Of a DNA stretch of 64,000 bases, positions 32,226 to 43,225 are shown piece by piece (the first letter of the stretch is position 1; every line of letters begins with the position of its first letter). The translations under genes were made by a program, and so were the position numbers. The notes under the pieces are model-generated. The model was not told the origin of the DNA. It did no database searches and saw nothing but the letters and a program-made list of their open reading frames with translations. The stretch is from Candolleomyces eurysporus (taxonomy: Eukaryota > Basidiomycota > Agaricomycetes > Agaricales > Psathyrellaceae): NCBI GenBank assembly GCA_027579435.1, contig JANBPK010000006.1, positions 62,001 to 126,000 on the forward strand. The letters run 5' to 3'.

Positions 32226-32873
32226 TCAAAGGTTGATGTTGATGGGGGTGCAGCCCAAGGCGATGATGCCGTTCTGCAATTCGTTAGCAAAGATGTAAGA
32301 CGGGCGACGTTACTGCCTCTCAGCTCATGAAGACACTCACGAAAGAATTGTTGGTGCAGCAGACCGGTTGGGCGGAGCTGGAAGCGAGGAGGGCGTCGGT
32401 CAGATTTGGAATTTCTACTCTTTCAGCTTTACGCGTGAAGCGGCCACTTACCAAGAGTTTCCGGGAAGGCCGATGACGCTAATGGGAGAGCAAGTAACTA
32501 GCCAAAAATCAGTCAGAGTATCCTATGAGTGTGTATAGTCTCACAGCTCACCTCCAACCTGACCAGTCAAGGGGCCGACGATGACGCCGAGGAGGGCGAG
32601 CAGGCCGGCAATGCCAGGAGCGTTTGCCTACACATTATTTCATTAATGCTTCGATCCATAGCAAAAGAAAAGAAAATTCGGGATAGAGTAAACACGTACA
32701 GCTTGAACGGAGTTGCAGCACTGGATCGATCCAACATTGCACTGGTTGACCGGGGGAGGAGGAGGAGGAGGCGTAGTGGGCGGGGTCACCGGGTGGTCGG
32801 TGCGAGGAACGACGGCACTGGCAGCCGCAAAGACGGTCAAGGCGAGGACAGTTGCGACACGGGGGAGCATCAT
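32226..32873 (-). CDS. Class I hydrophobin (copy A)
   Basis: Five exons with the same phases as copy B. Exon 1 (ATG 32873) has a signal peptide (MMLPRVATVLALTVFAAASA), a proline-rich segment (TPPTTPPPPPPPVN) and QCNVGSIQCCNSVQA. Exon 2 is ANAPGIAGLLALLGVIVGPL. Exon 3 is VTCSPISVIGLPGNS plus TG. Exon 4 completes Cys5 and gives SAQPVCCTNNSF. Exon 5 is NGIIALGCTPININL, stop at 32226. All eight Cys are present. The polyproline run, encoded by a GGA-rich tract on the plus strand (about 32755-32775), is specific to this copy. Likely role: surface coat for aerial hyphae or fruit body. Confidence 0.92.
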
Positions 32874-32927
32874 CTTTGAGAGAAAAGCGAGTGAGAAGTT
32901 GAGCTGAAAACTAGAGGAGGCTGAGTA

Positions 32928-32992
32928 GTAGTAGTCGACTTTTGGGAGGCAACTGACTGAGGATTCCAGACGTCGCAGGTACCTATTTTATA
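32928..32992 (-). promoter_or_regulatory. Hydrophobin core promoter, copy A
   Basis: A conserved GTAGTAGTCGAC/TTTTGGGAGGCAACTG block (about 32928-32955) and a TATAAAATA box (32984-32992) lie about 110 bases upstream of the ATG, matching copy B in spacing. Confidence 0.65.
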
Positions 32993-34430
32993 CCTTTCCT
33001 GAGATCCACAGGTCTCCTTTTTTTCCGGACGTCCAGAGCCCTGCCTCGTAAACTACAGTGCTGACACTCCCATGCGCCTCTTGATCACTGGCTCTTCAAA
33101 GTCTAAAGCACAGATGTGACACATTTTCGAGCGCGACGATGGCCTACAAGGGCCTAGAGGCGTGTTATGACCTGAGCGAAGAGCTTCTGCTCCACTTCGA
33201 CGTTGCTTCGCGATTGACGGTGGGGATAGTAAAGGTCTGAAACGGCGTGCTGGTACCGAGGTTTCAGTGCTTGGAATAGCTTGAGTACGGCATCAGTTGC
33301 TGCTTCCTTTGTTAAATTGACGATAAATAACGAAATCAATTATCAATCAATTAGAAGAAGAAACAGCTTTTGCTTACCGCCGACCGTCGCGTAACGCGTT
33401 CCGTCAGGCTCGAATAGCTGCGCTTGAACCCGCGTTCAACCAAAGCGAAGACCACCTGCATCCTCGTAGAAAATTTGGAAGACTGTTCCGGGCGCTTGCG
33501 GTTTCCAAGCAATTCCCGTTCCAGGTGAACGAGATATTAGACACAGACGCCATCTCAGCTTCTCACAAGGGTTGCCATTTGGGCGTTCCGCGTTCCAGTG
33601 GATTCCCACTCCACAGTTTACGGGAACTCCTAGTACCGCCCGCTGTGCCCAGGCTTCGAAGCCAAGTTGAGGTAGGCGAACCTCGGGCCATAACACGCTG
33701 TATGTATGTCTTCTTAGAAGAATCTCAAGGCCTGGGCTTTAATTAACGAATGTTTTACCATCCCTAGCCCTGCGTTCTGAATTCAGTTCTAACTTTATCA
33801 CCGGGAGATCTTTATGAGAACCTCACTTACCTTGCAGGGCCATTCCGATTTCGATGATCACGGTCGCAACGACTAGTACAGTTTTGGTACATGAGTGTCA
33901 GCTCCTGGACGGGGTAGAGGTCCAGCAGAACGGGGACAAAGAATGGACTCCCGCGAACGCAGCCACAAGATTCCTGGGGTTCATGGGCAGGGGCGCCCAC
34001 GGAAGAAGCGAATGCATCGGGATACACACAACCGCATGCTTCTGTCAAAAACAAAGCTGTGATTGGCTTCGACTTGACAAATTTGCAGTGGGAGACCGTG
34101 TTCGAGGCAATTTATCACTGCCGGTACATCGAGTCTGCTGTTAGTTGAAGGTTGATGCTCCAAAGGGAAGCCAGCGTTTGACGGGAGAAACATATCAGTT
34201 GATGATCGTCGCTCGCCCATTCCGGTAGGCATCTAAAGGGTCGAGCAACTGCCTTCCCGCCAGCCAGTGCCATCCTGCAAAAATGCAAGTTTCCGTACGT
34301 TGCAAGCTGAAGCAAAACTAGTGAATATTCAATGGCTAAGTACGAAAATACCCCCAAGGTATACGGCAGTGTGTGCTTTCAGGATGCGGCATCTTGTCAT
34401 CATAACTGGGGTAAACAAAAAATGCCTCGT
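32993..34430. repeat. Diverged flank related to 29984-32225; no intact gene
   Basis: Counterpart of the region right of hydrophobin B (shared blocks listed there). Minus-strand pieces such as PGTVFQIFYEDAGG (about 33490-33450) and TEACGCVYPDAF (about 34045-34010) look protein-like but lie in different frames with stops between them. No family was recognised. Confidence 0.4.
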
Positions 34431-35993
34431 TTATCCGCGCCAGTAGTTCGGCTTGACGAAAGGCATAGGGGTGATCACGGCCTTCCTTAACTTATTTCTG
34501 ACATCGACCTGGACCTCGGTGCCCTTCTTGTGGAAGCCGTTCTTCACGTATCCCATAGCGATATTCTTGCCGAGGGTCGGTGAGGGAATGCCAGAGGTAA
34601 CGGTTCCTAATGGGAAGTGTCGGTTAACGACGGACTACACACGAAGACGAGCCAGGGAAAGAGATCACGCTTACCAATTTGTTCGCTGTCTGAACCAAAG
34701 ATCTTTGCTCCTTCTACAACAACGCTCAGTGAGACTATTCCCTGAATATCAGCGACAACACTCACGTCTGGCAGGGGCACCTTCGACCACAAGGCCAACG
34801 CGTCGCCTTGCGGGGCCTTCCTTCAATTGCTTCTTAACGGTCTCAGCGCCGATGAAAGTACCATTCTCCTTCCGATCTTTACCGATGACCCACGAAAGAC
34901 CAGCTTCGACAGGGGTTGTGGTCTCGTCCAGGTCGTTGCCATAAAGGCACATCCCAGCTTCCAAACGCAAGCTGTCTCTCGCGCCCAGACCAGTCAGCTG
35001 GACAGGGTTTTTCGAGAGCAGTTTCGCGACTTCCACGGTTTGAGAAGGAGGGATAGAAATCTAGAACACGGGTCAGCTTCTTTCCGTCGAGCAAAAATAA
35101 ATGGAATTGACCTCAAACCCATCTTCGCCAGTATACCCTCCCCGTGCAACGTGTAGGTTGAAGCCCTCGATAGGGACGAAAGCCGATTTGCCGAAGGTCA
35201 ATTGTTTGAGGTCGTACGAGGTGAGGCTTTGCAAATAAGACGCAGCCTCTGGACCCTGTAACGCCAAAAGACCCCAGTCCTCGAGGACCTCCATCTCTAC
35301 AGGTCCTTCCTTGCCCTTCTCACCGGCATTCCACTCTTCTAGCTTCTCCTTGAAATGGGGAAGGTCACGGTCCCTCCTTCCCGCGTTAGTCACAACATAG
35401 TAGGCATCAGACGCGTGTTTTGTGATGATAGTATCGTCAATAATGCCGCCTTGCTCGTTGAGGAGGACAGAGAGGGTTGAGCTATATGAGGACAAGGAGG
35501 AGAGCGAAGAAGGCGTAAGCCATTCGAGGAAATCTGTTGCAGTAGCGCCACGGAAGCTTGCGGAACATCAGGAATGGACACAAACGTGTCATAAGAGTGT
35601 TCTCTCACTTTATCTGGACCATATGTCCAACGTCGAACAACCCAACGCTATTCCGGATGTGGTGATGGCTTGCAACTGCCAAATGTCAATTCACATGAAA
35701 GCAACATTTATTGAGGACCCTTTACCTTGACCAACGTCACCGTAGGACAATGGCATCGAGTAGCCTGCAAATGGAACCATCTTCGCTCCAGCGGATACAT
35801 GGAAATCGTACAGCCCTGTCTTTCTCAGCTGAAAATACAGGTAGGTTGGCCGACTTTATCCTGTGACGAAAATGTAAAAACTCACTGGTGTAGAGGTGGC
35901 GGCATACCCTCTGGCAAGACCTTTTGGAATGTTCCTGGCAGAGGTCGTCCTGACGCATCTCTGGAGAGCAGAAATCCCTCGAAGGATAGCCAT
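34431..35993 (-). CDS. GCV1: Glycine cleavage system T-protein (aminomethyltransferase), mitochondrial
   Basis: Transfers the aminomethyl carbon of glycine from H-protein to tetrahydrofolate in the mitochondrial glycine decarboxylase complex. ATG 35993 opens an Arg/Ser-rich presequence ([19 protein letters not shown]). Further exons encode [112 protein letters not shown] and [14 protein letters not shown]. The gene stops at 34431 (VKPNYWRG). Substrate-loop motifs ([21 protein letters not shown]) are intact. It is divergent from coronin with 225 bases between the two ATGs. Confidence 0.95.
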
Positions 35994-36218
35994 GTTGGTC
36001 AGAAGGAAACGAAAACGTCTGCAGGGACGACGAGAGGGGAGCCAAGACCCTAACCCCTTCCGGTTGTACGGACCCCTAACCTTATGCCATGGTCACCAAG
36101 GCACCCCTTGGTCGCCGTGGCCAGGGACGCGTTCACTGCCTTTTTCCCCTCATCGTCCACCTCTATCCCAGTCCTATATCCTTGACCCTGTCATTATATC
36201 GAATATTGGAAGCTCTCG
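35994..36218. promoter_or_regulatory. Short bidirectional promoter between GCV1 and CRN1
   Basis: Only 225 bases separate the two divergent start codons, so regulatory elements must be shared or overlap untranslated leaders. No clear TATA box is visible. Confidence 0.55.
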
Positions 36219-38032
36219 ATGTCGAGATTCGTTAGGGCATCCAAATACCGGTGAGATCTAATCCATCACCATCAGGCCACCAGCTTACTCGAGAGGAAAG
36301 CCATGTCTTTGGCCAGAGCGCGAAGAAGGAATATGGTTTGGAGAACGTCAAGGTGACCAACAGCGCCTGGGACACCAACATTATCTCTGCGTCGGCGGTG
36401 AGTATACCCTCTGAACTGCTATTGACAATCTATTGATCGTCAGTAGCAATATATCAGCGTCAACTGGAACTCTTCAGGAGGCGGCGCTCTCGCGATCTTG
36501 CCCCTTCCTTCGCCATTCCATACTATCAACGGGTTCCCCAACAAGCTTCCCGATAGCCTACCGCTGGCCCGGGGACACACCGCCACGGTCCTGGACACCG
36601 ATTGGTCCCCCCACAACGACTCCATTGTCGCCTCAGGAGCAGAAGATGGCAAGACCATGATCTGGAAGGTTGAAGCCGGCGTTTTCGAAGGCTGGGGCAC
36701 CGAAGGTTGGGAAGCTGTTGACTTTGACCCCGTTCTGCGGATCGATGCCTCTGCCAGAAAGGTTGGGCAAGTCCTCTTCCACCCCACCGCTTCGAATGTT
36801 CTCGCCACCGCCTCGGGAGACTCGTTGGTTAAGCTTTGGGATCTTGCCAACCCAGAGGATCCTCGATCCACCTTGTCGGGCCACGGAGACATCATCCAGA
36901 GTCTCACTTTCAACCCTACTGGTACCCTCCTCGTAACCACGTGCAGGGACCGAAAGATACGAATCTTCGATCCTCGCGCGGGCGGTGACCCCGTGCGCGT
37001 CAATGACGGCCACAGCGGTATCAAGGGTTCGCGCGTCGTCTGGATGGGTGATCTCGACCGCATCGCGACGACTGGGTTCAGCAAAATGTCCGAGCGTCAG
37101 GCATCCATCTGGGAGGCGGGCAGTCTAAACAACCTCAAGACTATTTCCCTCGACCAATCCGCCGGTGTCGTCATGCCCTTCTGGTCCGATAACAACATCC
37201 TCTTCCTCGCTGGCAAAGGTGACGGAAACATTCGGTACTACGAATACGAGACCGACTCTCTCTTCGCCCTGTCCGAATATAAATCGTCCGAGCCACAACG
37301 TGGCATGTGCTTCCTTCCGCGCCGAGCACTGAGCGTTTCTGAATGCGAGATTGCACGAGCCTACAAGGTGCACAGTTCTTCCATCGAACCCATCGCGTTC
37401 ATTGTGCCACGAAAGGTACGTATTCCCCCACACATCGAATTCTTTCGGGTGATCTGATTAATCTACGTGAAGGCCGACTCCTTCCAATCGGATATTTACC
37501 CCCCAGCACCGTCCAGCGAGCCTTCTCTTTCGGCAGCGGAATTCTTCAATGGCAAAACCGCGCCAGCCAACTATGTCAATCTCGCAGATGGAAGCATCGT
37601 CGCCGGGTCCGCGGCTGTGGCCTCTCCGACTATAGCACAACCCACTCGCACATTCAGTGCTGCTGCACCTTCTCCCATCTCTGCCTTTGCCTCACAACCA
37701 CCAACTCCAGCAGATGCGCCTACACCTATTACACCTAGGGCTGCTCCGGTTCAGAAACCGGTGGAAGTTTCTTCCCCAGCCCCATCTCGCTCTCAGTCCT
37801 ACAGCGACAACAGTGCGGAATCGGTACGTATTCAGTTCATTTCTTCGGCTCGATCAATAACTGATTGATGTCCTTGTTCTCTTTTCGTTACTTCCAGTCC
37901 GCATTGAGAGACGAAAACGCCAAACTCACGGCTGAACTTCGCGAAGCCCGGGAGAAGATTCGTAATCTCGAGCTGCAAGTCGAAACCCTGAGAGCCAATG
38001 CTCGCAAGGCCCAAGCTCTTCTCGACTCATGA
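36219..38032 (+). CDS. CRN1: Coronin (actin-binding WD-repeat protein)
   Basis: Four introns are read. Exon 1 (ATG 36219) has MSRFVRASKYR, joining to HVFGQSAKKEYGLENVKVT, then QYISVNWNSSGGGALAILP. The large central exon carries the beta-propeller (GHTATVLDTDWSPHNDSIVAS, VLATASGDSLVKLWDL, LSGHGDIIQSLTFNPTG, TTCRDRKIRIFDPRAG) and the coronin-specific FLAGKGDGNIRYYE. The next exon starts DSFQSDIYPPAPSSEPSL, followed by a Pro/Ser/Thr-rich linker. The last exon is a C-terminal coiled coil (LRDENAKLTAELREAREKI). Stop at 38030-38032. It bundles F-actin and regulates Arp2/3 at cortical patches. All hallmark segments are present; the linker is shorter than in yeast Crn1. Confidence 0.95.
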
Positions 38033-38421
38033 GCAGCATCACGTTTTGGCTTCTCGGAACTTATCTCAACGCACGAACCTGTGCATCGGTAACCGGTCCT
38101 GTATCCTTCTTGTTTTTGTTACTGCCTACTTTGGTTTCCCCACTGTTGTAATGAATACCAAGTTATCACCTATATACTCTTAACCTCCTTCATTCAATCA
38201 GAAGCTATACAGACGAAACCCCGAAGCATATCCCAGCACATCGTGTAAACGTGGTCAACTGATGGTTCATTTCTCCGCAGAACTCTATTCCCCACACCTT
38301 GAGGTGGCAACCGTATAGCGTTTGTGGGGCATGTGGGATGTTCTATTCAACATGTTGGGATGTAACTATTCTACCGTTTACAATTTCGCCTGAAATGCGT
38401 TAACTCCGGGGTTTAGAGAGG
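38033..38421. other. 3' intergenic between convergent genes
   Basis: Untranslated 3' sequence of coronin and of the flavodoxin gene. No gene seen. Confidence 0.5.
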
Positions 38422-39353
38422 TCACTCGGACGACTCAACCTTCTTGGTGACACGCGATAGAACCTTGGTGAAGGATTCGCCTTGATTTTTCGCAATGCCC
38501 AATTCGAGTGCGCTTGGCTGGCGAGAGCCATCGCCACCAGCCAAGGTCCCAGCACCCCATGGCGAGCCTTGAAAGAAGACCATCCAGTCAAACTTCTGTG
38601 ATATTTGCCACGTGCAGAAGATGAAGAGTGACATACCACCGTGAACTTCGTCGAGGTTGCTCATTTCCTTGAAGGCGGTGTAGTAACCGAAAGGAACGTA
38701 GATGATACCGTGGTGAGCGAAAGTCGAAAGAGCGTTCATGGCGGTGACTTCCTGTCCACCTCCCATAGACGCAGTCGAGATGAATACGCCGGCGTACTTT
38801 CCGCCAAGGGCACCTTGAGCCCAAAGGTAACCGGTGGCATCCCAGAAAGCCTATTCCACGTTATGATATAAACTTAAATACTCGAAAAACAACGCACCTT
38901 GAGCTGGGCAGGCATGTTACCGTAGCGAGTGGGGATTCCGAAGAGATATCCATCATACTGGGTCAAAGTTTCGGCGTTGGCGATGGGATAGTCTGGCTTG
39001 GGAGGAGCGCGCAAGAGTTCAAGAATATCTTCCGGCAAAGTCTCGGGGACTCTGAAAACGACGACATTAGCCCGCCTGCTCCTGTTAGGCTTCCTCTCCC
39101 ATCTCGTCACCTCCCACCGCGACTTGCCCGGCAGCCATGGTAGACGTGGATGGGGAGATTGACTCGGCGACATACTGGTAGATGTCGGCAATACCGCCTG
39201 CAGCTTCGATACCCTCCTTCTCAGCCTCGGCCACTGCAAATAAGATGTTTGTGTCAATAGAACGTCGCAGAACACTCAGAGATTAGGTCACTTACGCTTG
39301 GCGATATGGCCGTAGAGAGTGTAGATAATAATAGCGATACGAGGAGAAGACAT
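38422..39353 (-). CDS. PST2: NAD(P)H:quinone oxidoreductase, WrbA/Pst2-type flavodoxin
   Basis: FMN enzyme that reduces quinones by two electrons; in wood- and litter-decaying basidiomycetes it acts as 1,4-benzoquinone reductase. Exon 1 (ATG 39353) encodes [19 protein letters not shown] (flavodoxin phosphate loop). Then come [94 protein letters not shown] and [11 protein letters not shown]. After an intron the protein continues [22 protein letters not shown], and the gene stops at 38422. Family motifs are complete and length (~200 residues) is standard. Five short introns were read; the first two were checked by frame continuity. Confidence 0.94.
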
Positions 39354-40623
39354 TTTAGACCGAGGGAAGTAGTGTCCTAAACGCGTATGTGGTCGAGGGT
39401 TGACAGGGAAAGGAACGGTAAGGAAGAAGGAGGGGTGGACGAAACTGGGCTTTAAGTACCACGCCGGATAACGGTGACATCGTTGGCGTGACTGGGAGCT
39501 TACGAAGAGGGAATAGAAGCACCTTATGGCCTTATGTTTAAATAGGTAAAAACATACTCACAGACAAGAAAAAATCGATATTCACGGGCATTCTCCCAAT
39601 AATTTCCCGGCGCAAACTTTTAGCAGGTGGATGTCCCGATCGGGGGGGCGATCCCCTGACGTCATTCATTTAGTCTTCCCCTTTGAACTTGGATATTGCA
39701 ACGTACGAGCAACGGGGTAGGGTAATTAGGAGGGGAGAAAAAATTGAAAGAAAGAGGAGAACCCTGAATTGGCATTTCATGGAAAAGGTACTCGTCAAAG
39801 ATGGAAGGATTTGGACATGGTCACAATCCCATAGAGGCATTCTCTCCCACCACACCTCCCATCGATAAGTGTATCGCACGGGCTCCGGATCAGTTGACGG
39901 AATGTTACGATTCAGGGGCTAATGGGCGTCTTAGAGTAGCAAAAAGACAGATTGACCAACGTTGGCTGGCTCCTTCCCCTGGCCCCATGTTGACTCCGAG
40001 CATTGCAGGGGGGCAACCACCTTGATTTCACTGGTAAGCGCGAGCATCGAGAACGCAGGGATCGGGAAAGACATGTCTCTGAACGCCGTATGCGTATACA
40101 TGTGCGGAAAGATGAGTGCAGAACAAAGAAAGAATCTCAACCGATAGTGCTTGATTCGACTGAGCAGGAAAGCCCGATCCCAACAAACAACGAAATGTGG
40201 CACTTGAGCTTGAAAACTGGCAAGCCGTTCGCATATATTATTATGGAAAGCGGAATGGCCTAGAAAGAGTAGCAACTCGAATTAAATGGAATGAAACGCG
40301 ATTGGCGCATCTAGTATGCTCGCAAGGTCTTTGTAAACGAATAAGTTGGGGCTACAGGGAAAGGCCGTCTCCTTGCATAGACCTACAGCCGACATCTCCT
40401 AGCTTGTGGTAGAAAGCAGAATCACCTTAGTTCGACCGCGGCTTCCTCTTCCCTCTCCAGCAGACTCCATGGATATAATGAATTGCCACAGACCTATCAA
40501 TTGGCAATTAAATCTGGGCCGCCGCTCCCCGGGTACGTCGAGCAGAGTTGGGGCCGTGCTCCATTCGCAGTTATTTTCAGACCGTTGTCACTCTCTTCTT
40601 CCTTCTATCAACCTCCCAGTCCC
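39354..40623. other. Intergenic, no gene seen
   Basis: Contains the upstream region of the PST2 gene and the 3' flank of the next gene. Scattered open frames on both strands lack splice-linked partners and recognisable motifs. Confidence 0.45.
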
Positions 40624-41887
40624 TTAAGCTCCGTCATTCGTGCGACAAATTGATCCTGAGGTGGGCTTGTCCCTTGAATTACCCCGCCCATCCTCGAGAT
40701 TCATGCCTCCATTGGCCAGTTCCCGACCGTGAGATGTTTGGAGGAAAGTTGGTTCAGCAGTCTCGTGGGCGAATTCGATGGGACTTGAAAGAACGCCATT
40801 GTTCACCTCAGGAAACTTTTGCAAGGATCGCCCGGTCGTCACTCGGAATATGATCATTTGAGGGGAGAGTGCCTTATAGACGAGGTTAGAACAGTATTCA
40901 CTGAAGTATTTGAGCTCGAGGACTTACGCAAAACGCGTAGAAAAGACCATAGAACACAAATGTACAAACCAAGGCTCCTTCGGACTGACCCACGCTTGAC
41001 ACAGTAGTGCTCGCAAGCACCAATGCTCCTGCAATAATGCCGGAGATGGTGAGAGGTAGAGCCGACTCGATTAAAATGGCAACAACCCCAGTGTAGAGCC
41101 GTAACTGCGATTTTGGTAAGAACATGGACATCGTGCGACGGATGCGAAGGAGGCGGAATGTGATGAGGGCTGTGACGATGACATTGGTCAAGACAGTGAG
41201 CAACACGGAGAGGGTGGAATACAAGGATATATTGAACCAAGAGTCCTCGGGTTTGATGTATGTTGCGAGGATCAGCAGCACTTTGCAATGAATTTAGTAC
41301 TTCTCCCGCTCATTGACAAAGAGACACCTTACCCATTGCAGCCGTGCATGTAGCTCCAGGAATGACTGCGACCCACTGATATCCTGTACAGATCACATAG
41401 CAACGATATACCTGCGCAGTACAATCCGTAGGTCATAGGCCTGTGAAAGAACTGCAAAGATGCTTACAAGCAGTGCATCCCCAAGCCAGATGGAAACCGC
41501 CGCGGTGGTGCTGGCGAGCAATGCCTTCCAGGCGTGGCCACTTGCCAACCCAAGTTCTGCATAATGGCGACCGGAGGTTGACTCGAAGAGTGCGTCAAAG
41601 TTGTTGACCACGGCAAGGGAAGTGCTGAAGATCAAGAGCGCCGTCATTACGAAGCTGGCTGCTATATATCTCCCCCTGCCCTTCCTCAGGTGGTCTGGAG
41701 TCTCCAGAAAAACGGAAAGACTGTAGAGTGACATGAAAAGATGTATTCCTGGTGTCAGTCAGTGATGCTGCTCATGACCGAAGGGCTTGAATTGGCACAT
41801 ACCAAGCTGAACCAGGGCTATCGTGTAGTATGCATACCAGCTTCGAGCCTCAACCAGAAGACGGTGCTCCCAATAATGATCGCTCAT
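40624..41887 (-). CDS. Seven-transmembrane fungal protein, function unknown
   Basis: ATG 41887 opens MSDHYWEHRLLVEARSWYAYY. After an intron (donor at 41802) the protein continues GIHLFMSLYSLSVFLETPDH, then helices ASFVMTALLIFSTSLAVV, ALLASTTAAVSIWLGDALL, a segment around GYQWVAVIPGATCTAAMGV, LSVLLTVLTNVIVTALITF, LYTGVVAILIESALPLTIS and ALVCTFVFYGLFYAFC. A polar cytoplasmic tail ends SICRTNDGA (stop at 40624). This layout is a frequent orphan receptor-like family in Agaricomycetes, distinct from DUF6533. No ligand or partner is suggested by neighbours. Confidence 0.8.
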
Positions 41888-42292
41888 TGTTCGAGATACT
41901 TATGGATGATCAACTCCGTTTCTTCTGTATTAAATAGTGCGCTGACTCTACGCTCACACCTTTATGCCGTTTCAAATGGAGAAGTCGAACTAGCTTTCCG
42001 CGGTACCCGGTCCTTGGTGTGCACATAGGTATTGTCATGCGTAAACACTCGGTAAACACCTTGTCGGACTTGTGGGACTCCGGGCGCCTTATGACGTCCT
42101 AAATCTTGAAGGAGCTGCACAGCTGAACTGCGCATCAAGAGCGTTGGAGCTTGGAACCTCGTGTCACCGATACTAATCGACACAGGGTCTTGCAATAATC
42201 AGATGCACAGGAGTGCGGAAGGACAGAAAGAAAGACCAAAAAGCACAACCAGCACTTAAAGAGTGAAAAAGAAAAAGAAAAAAAAAATCCAG
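41888..42292. other. Intergenic; poly-A/T tract beside the tRNA
   Basis: No protein gene is seen. The AAAAAGAAAAAGAAAAA run at about 42266-42288 reads as T-runs on the minus strand immediately after the tRNA and would serve as the RNA polymerase III terminator. Confidence 0.55.
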
Positions 42293-42366
42293 TGGCCAAC
42301 GTGGGGATCGAACCCAAGACCTTCGCGTTATTAGCACGACGCTCTAACCAACTGAGCTAGTCGGCC
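42293..42366 (-). tRNA. tRNA-Ile (anticodon AAU)
   Basis: A 74-base cloverleaf on the minus strand: acceptor GGCCGAC/GTTGGCC (one G-U pair), D-arm TAGCTCAGTTGGTTAGAGC, anticodon stem TCGTG/CGCGA with loop CTAATAA giving anticodon AAT, and T-arm with GGTTCGATCC. It has no intron. A-box and B-box consensus are intact, and a T-run follows downstream. Confidence 0.96.
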
Positions 42367-43225
42367 GATAAAGTGGCAATTCTCATTGGTGGCTAGGACT
42401 CAGCTTTCGGCTACGGCTACCCTCGCCTTACTTTCTAGTCAGTCCTTACCCCTCGGAACTTGAATGCGGGGTGCGTAAAGCGAAGAAACACCCAGAATGT
42501 TAGCGAGGAGTGGCAGAGCGGTGCGCAAGAACCCTCAGTGCCTTGTTCCTCGGGACAGTATAGATGTCAGTTGTATTTCAGTTTCAAGATCGCAAGCACT
42601 TGAAGAAACCTTACAGACTCGTCGCAGGCCTGTATAGGCAAAATACATTCAAAGTGGATGTTGACTCTAAATCAATCGAGAAATAGCTCCTGACTGCCAC
42701 GGAAAGAGGTTCGTGACAGCTTGCCATTATTTAAGTGAGAGGAGGATATAGTTGGGTCTGAGTCAGACTAATCACTCACTCTATCGCATCTTTTTCTCCC
42801 CATTTCACCCCAGTGCTTCAGTTAAATGTGAATCTCAGTACCTTGCGCCGCACTTATGAATGCGCGGCCACAAGGTTAATTTGACCAACCGGTCCTAGTT
42901 TGGGCTATAGGTCATTCGCCGCCTTGAGCTTAAACACCCGTCTTCCTTTGCAGCTTCTGGGTGCATCAAGGGATTCACCTTGCCTCGATAGGACATCGAG
43001 AGGTTAATATGGCAATGTTCGGGCAGAGACGAGAGCGACTTGCATCAATGGTATATGTGTTCCCCGTAATCACTGAACTACTCAATCTGATTTCCTTGTT
43101 TACTCAAGCTGTCTGCGATACCTGGCAGTGTTCGCATTTTCGGGGCTATCTCTGCCAACTAAAGCTGACCTTGAAGTTTCTTGCAGCTCTTGGACGCGGC
43201 AAGATCAGTTAGCCATCACCGTCAC
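42367..43225. other. Intergenic, no gene seen
   Basis: Upstream region of the MYND gene. No recognisable exons, RNAs or repeats. Confidence 0.45.
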
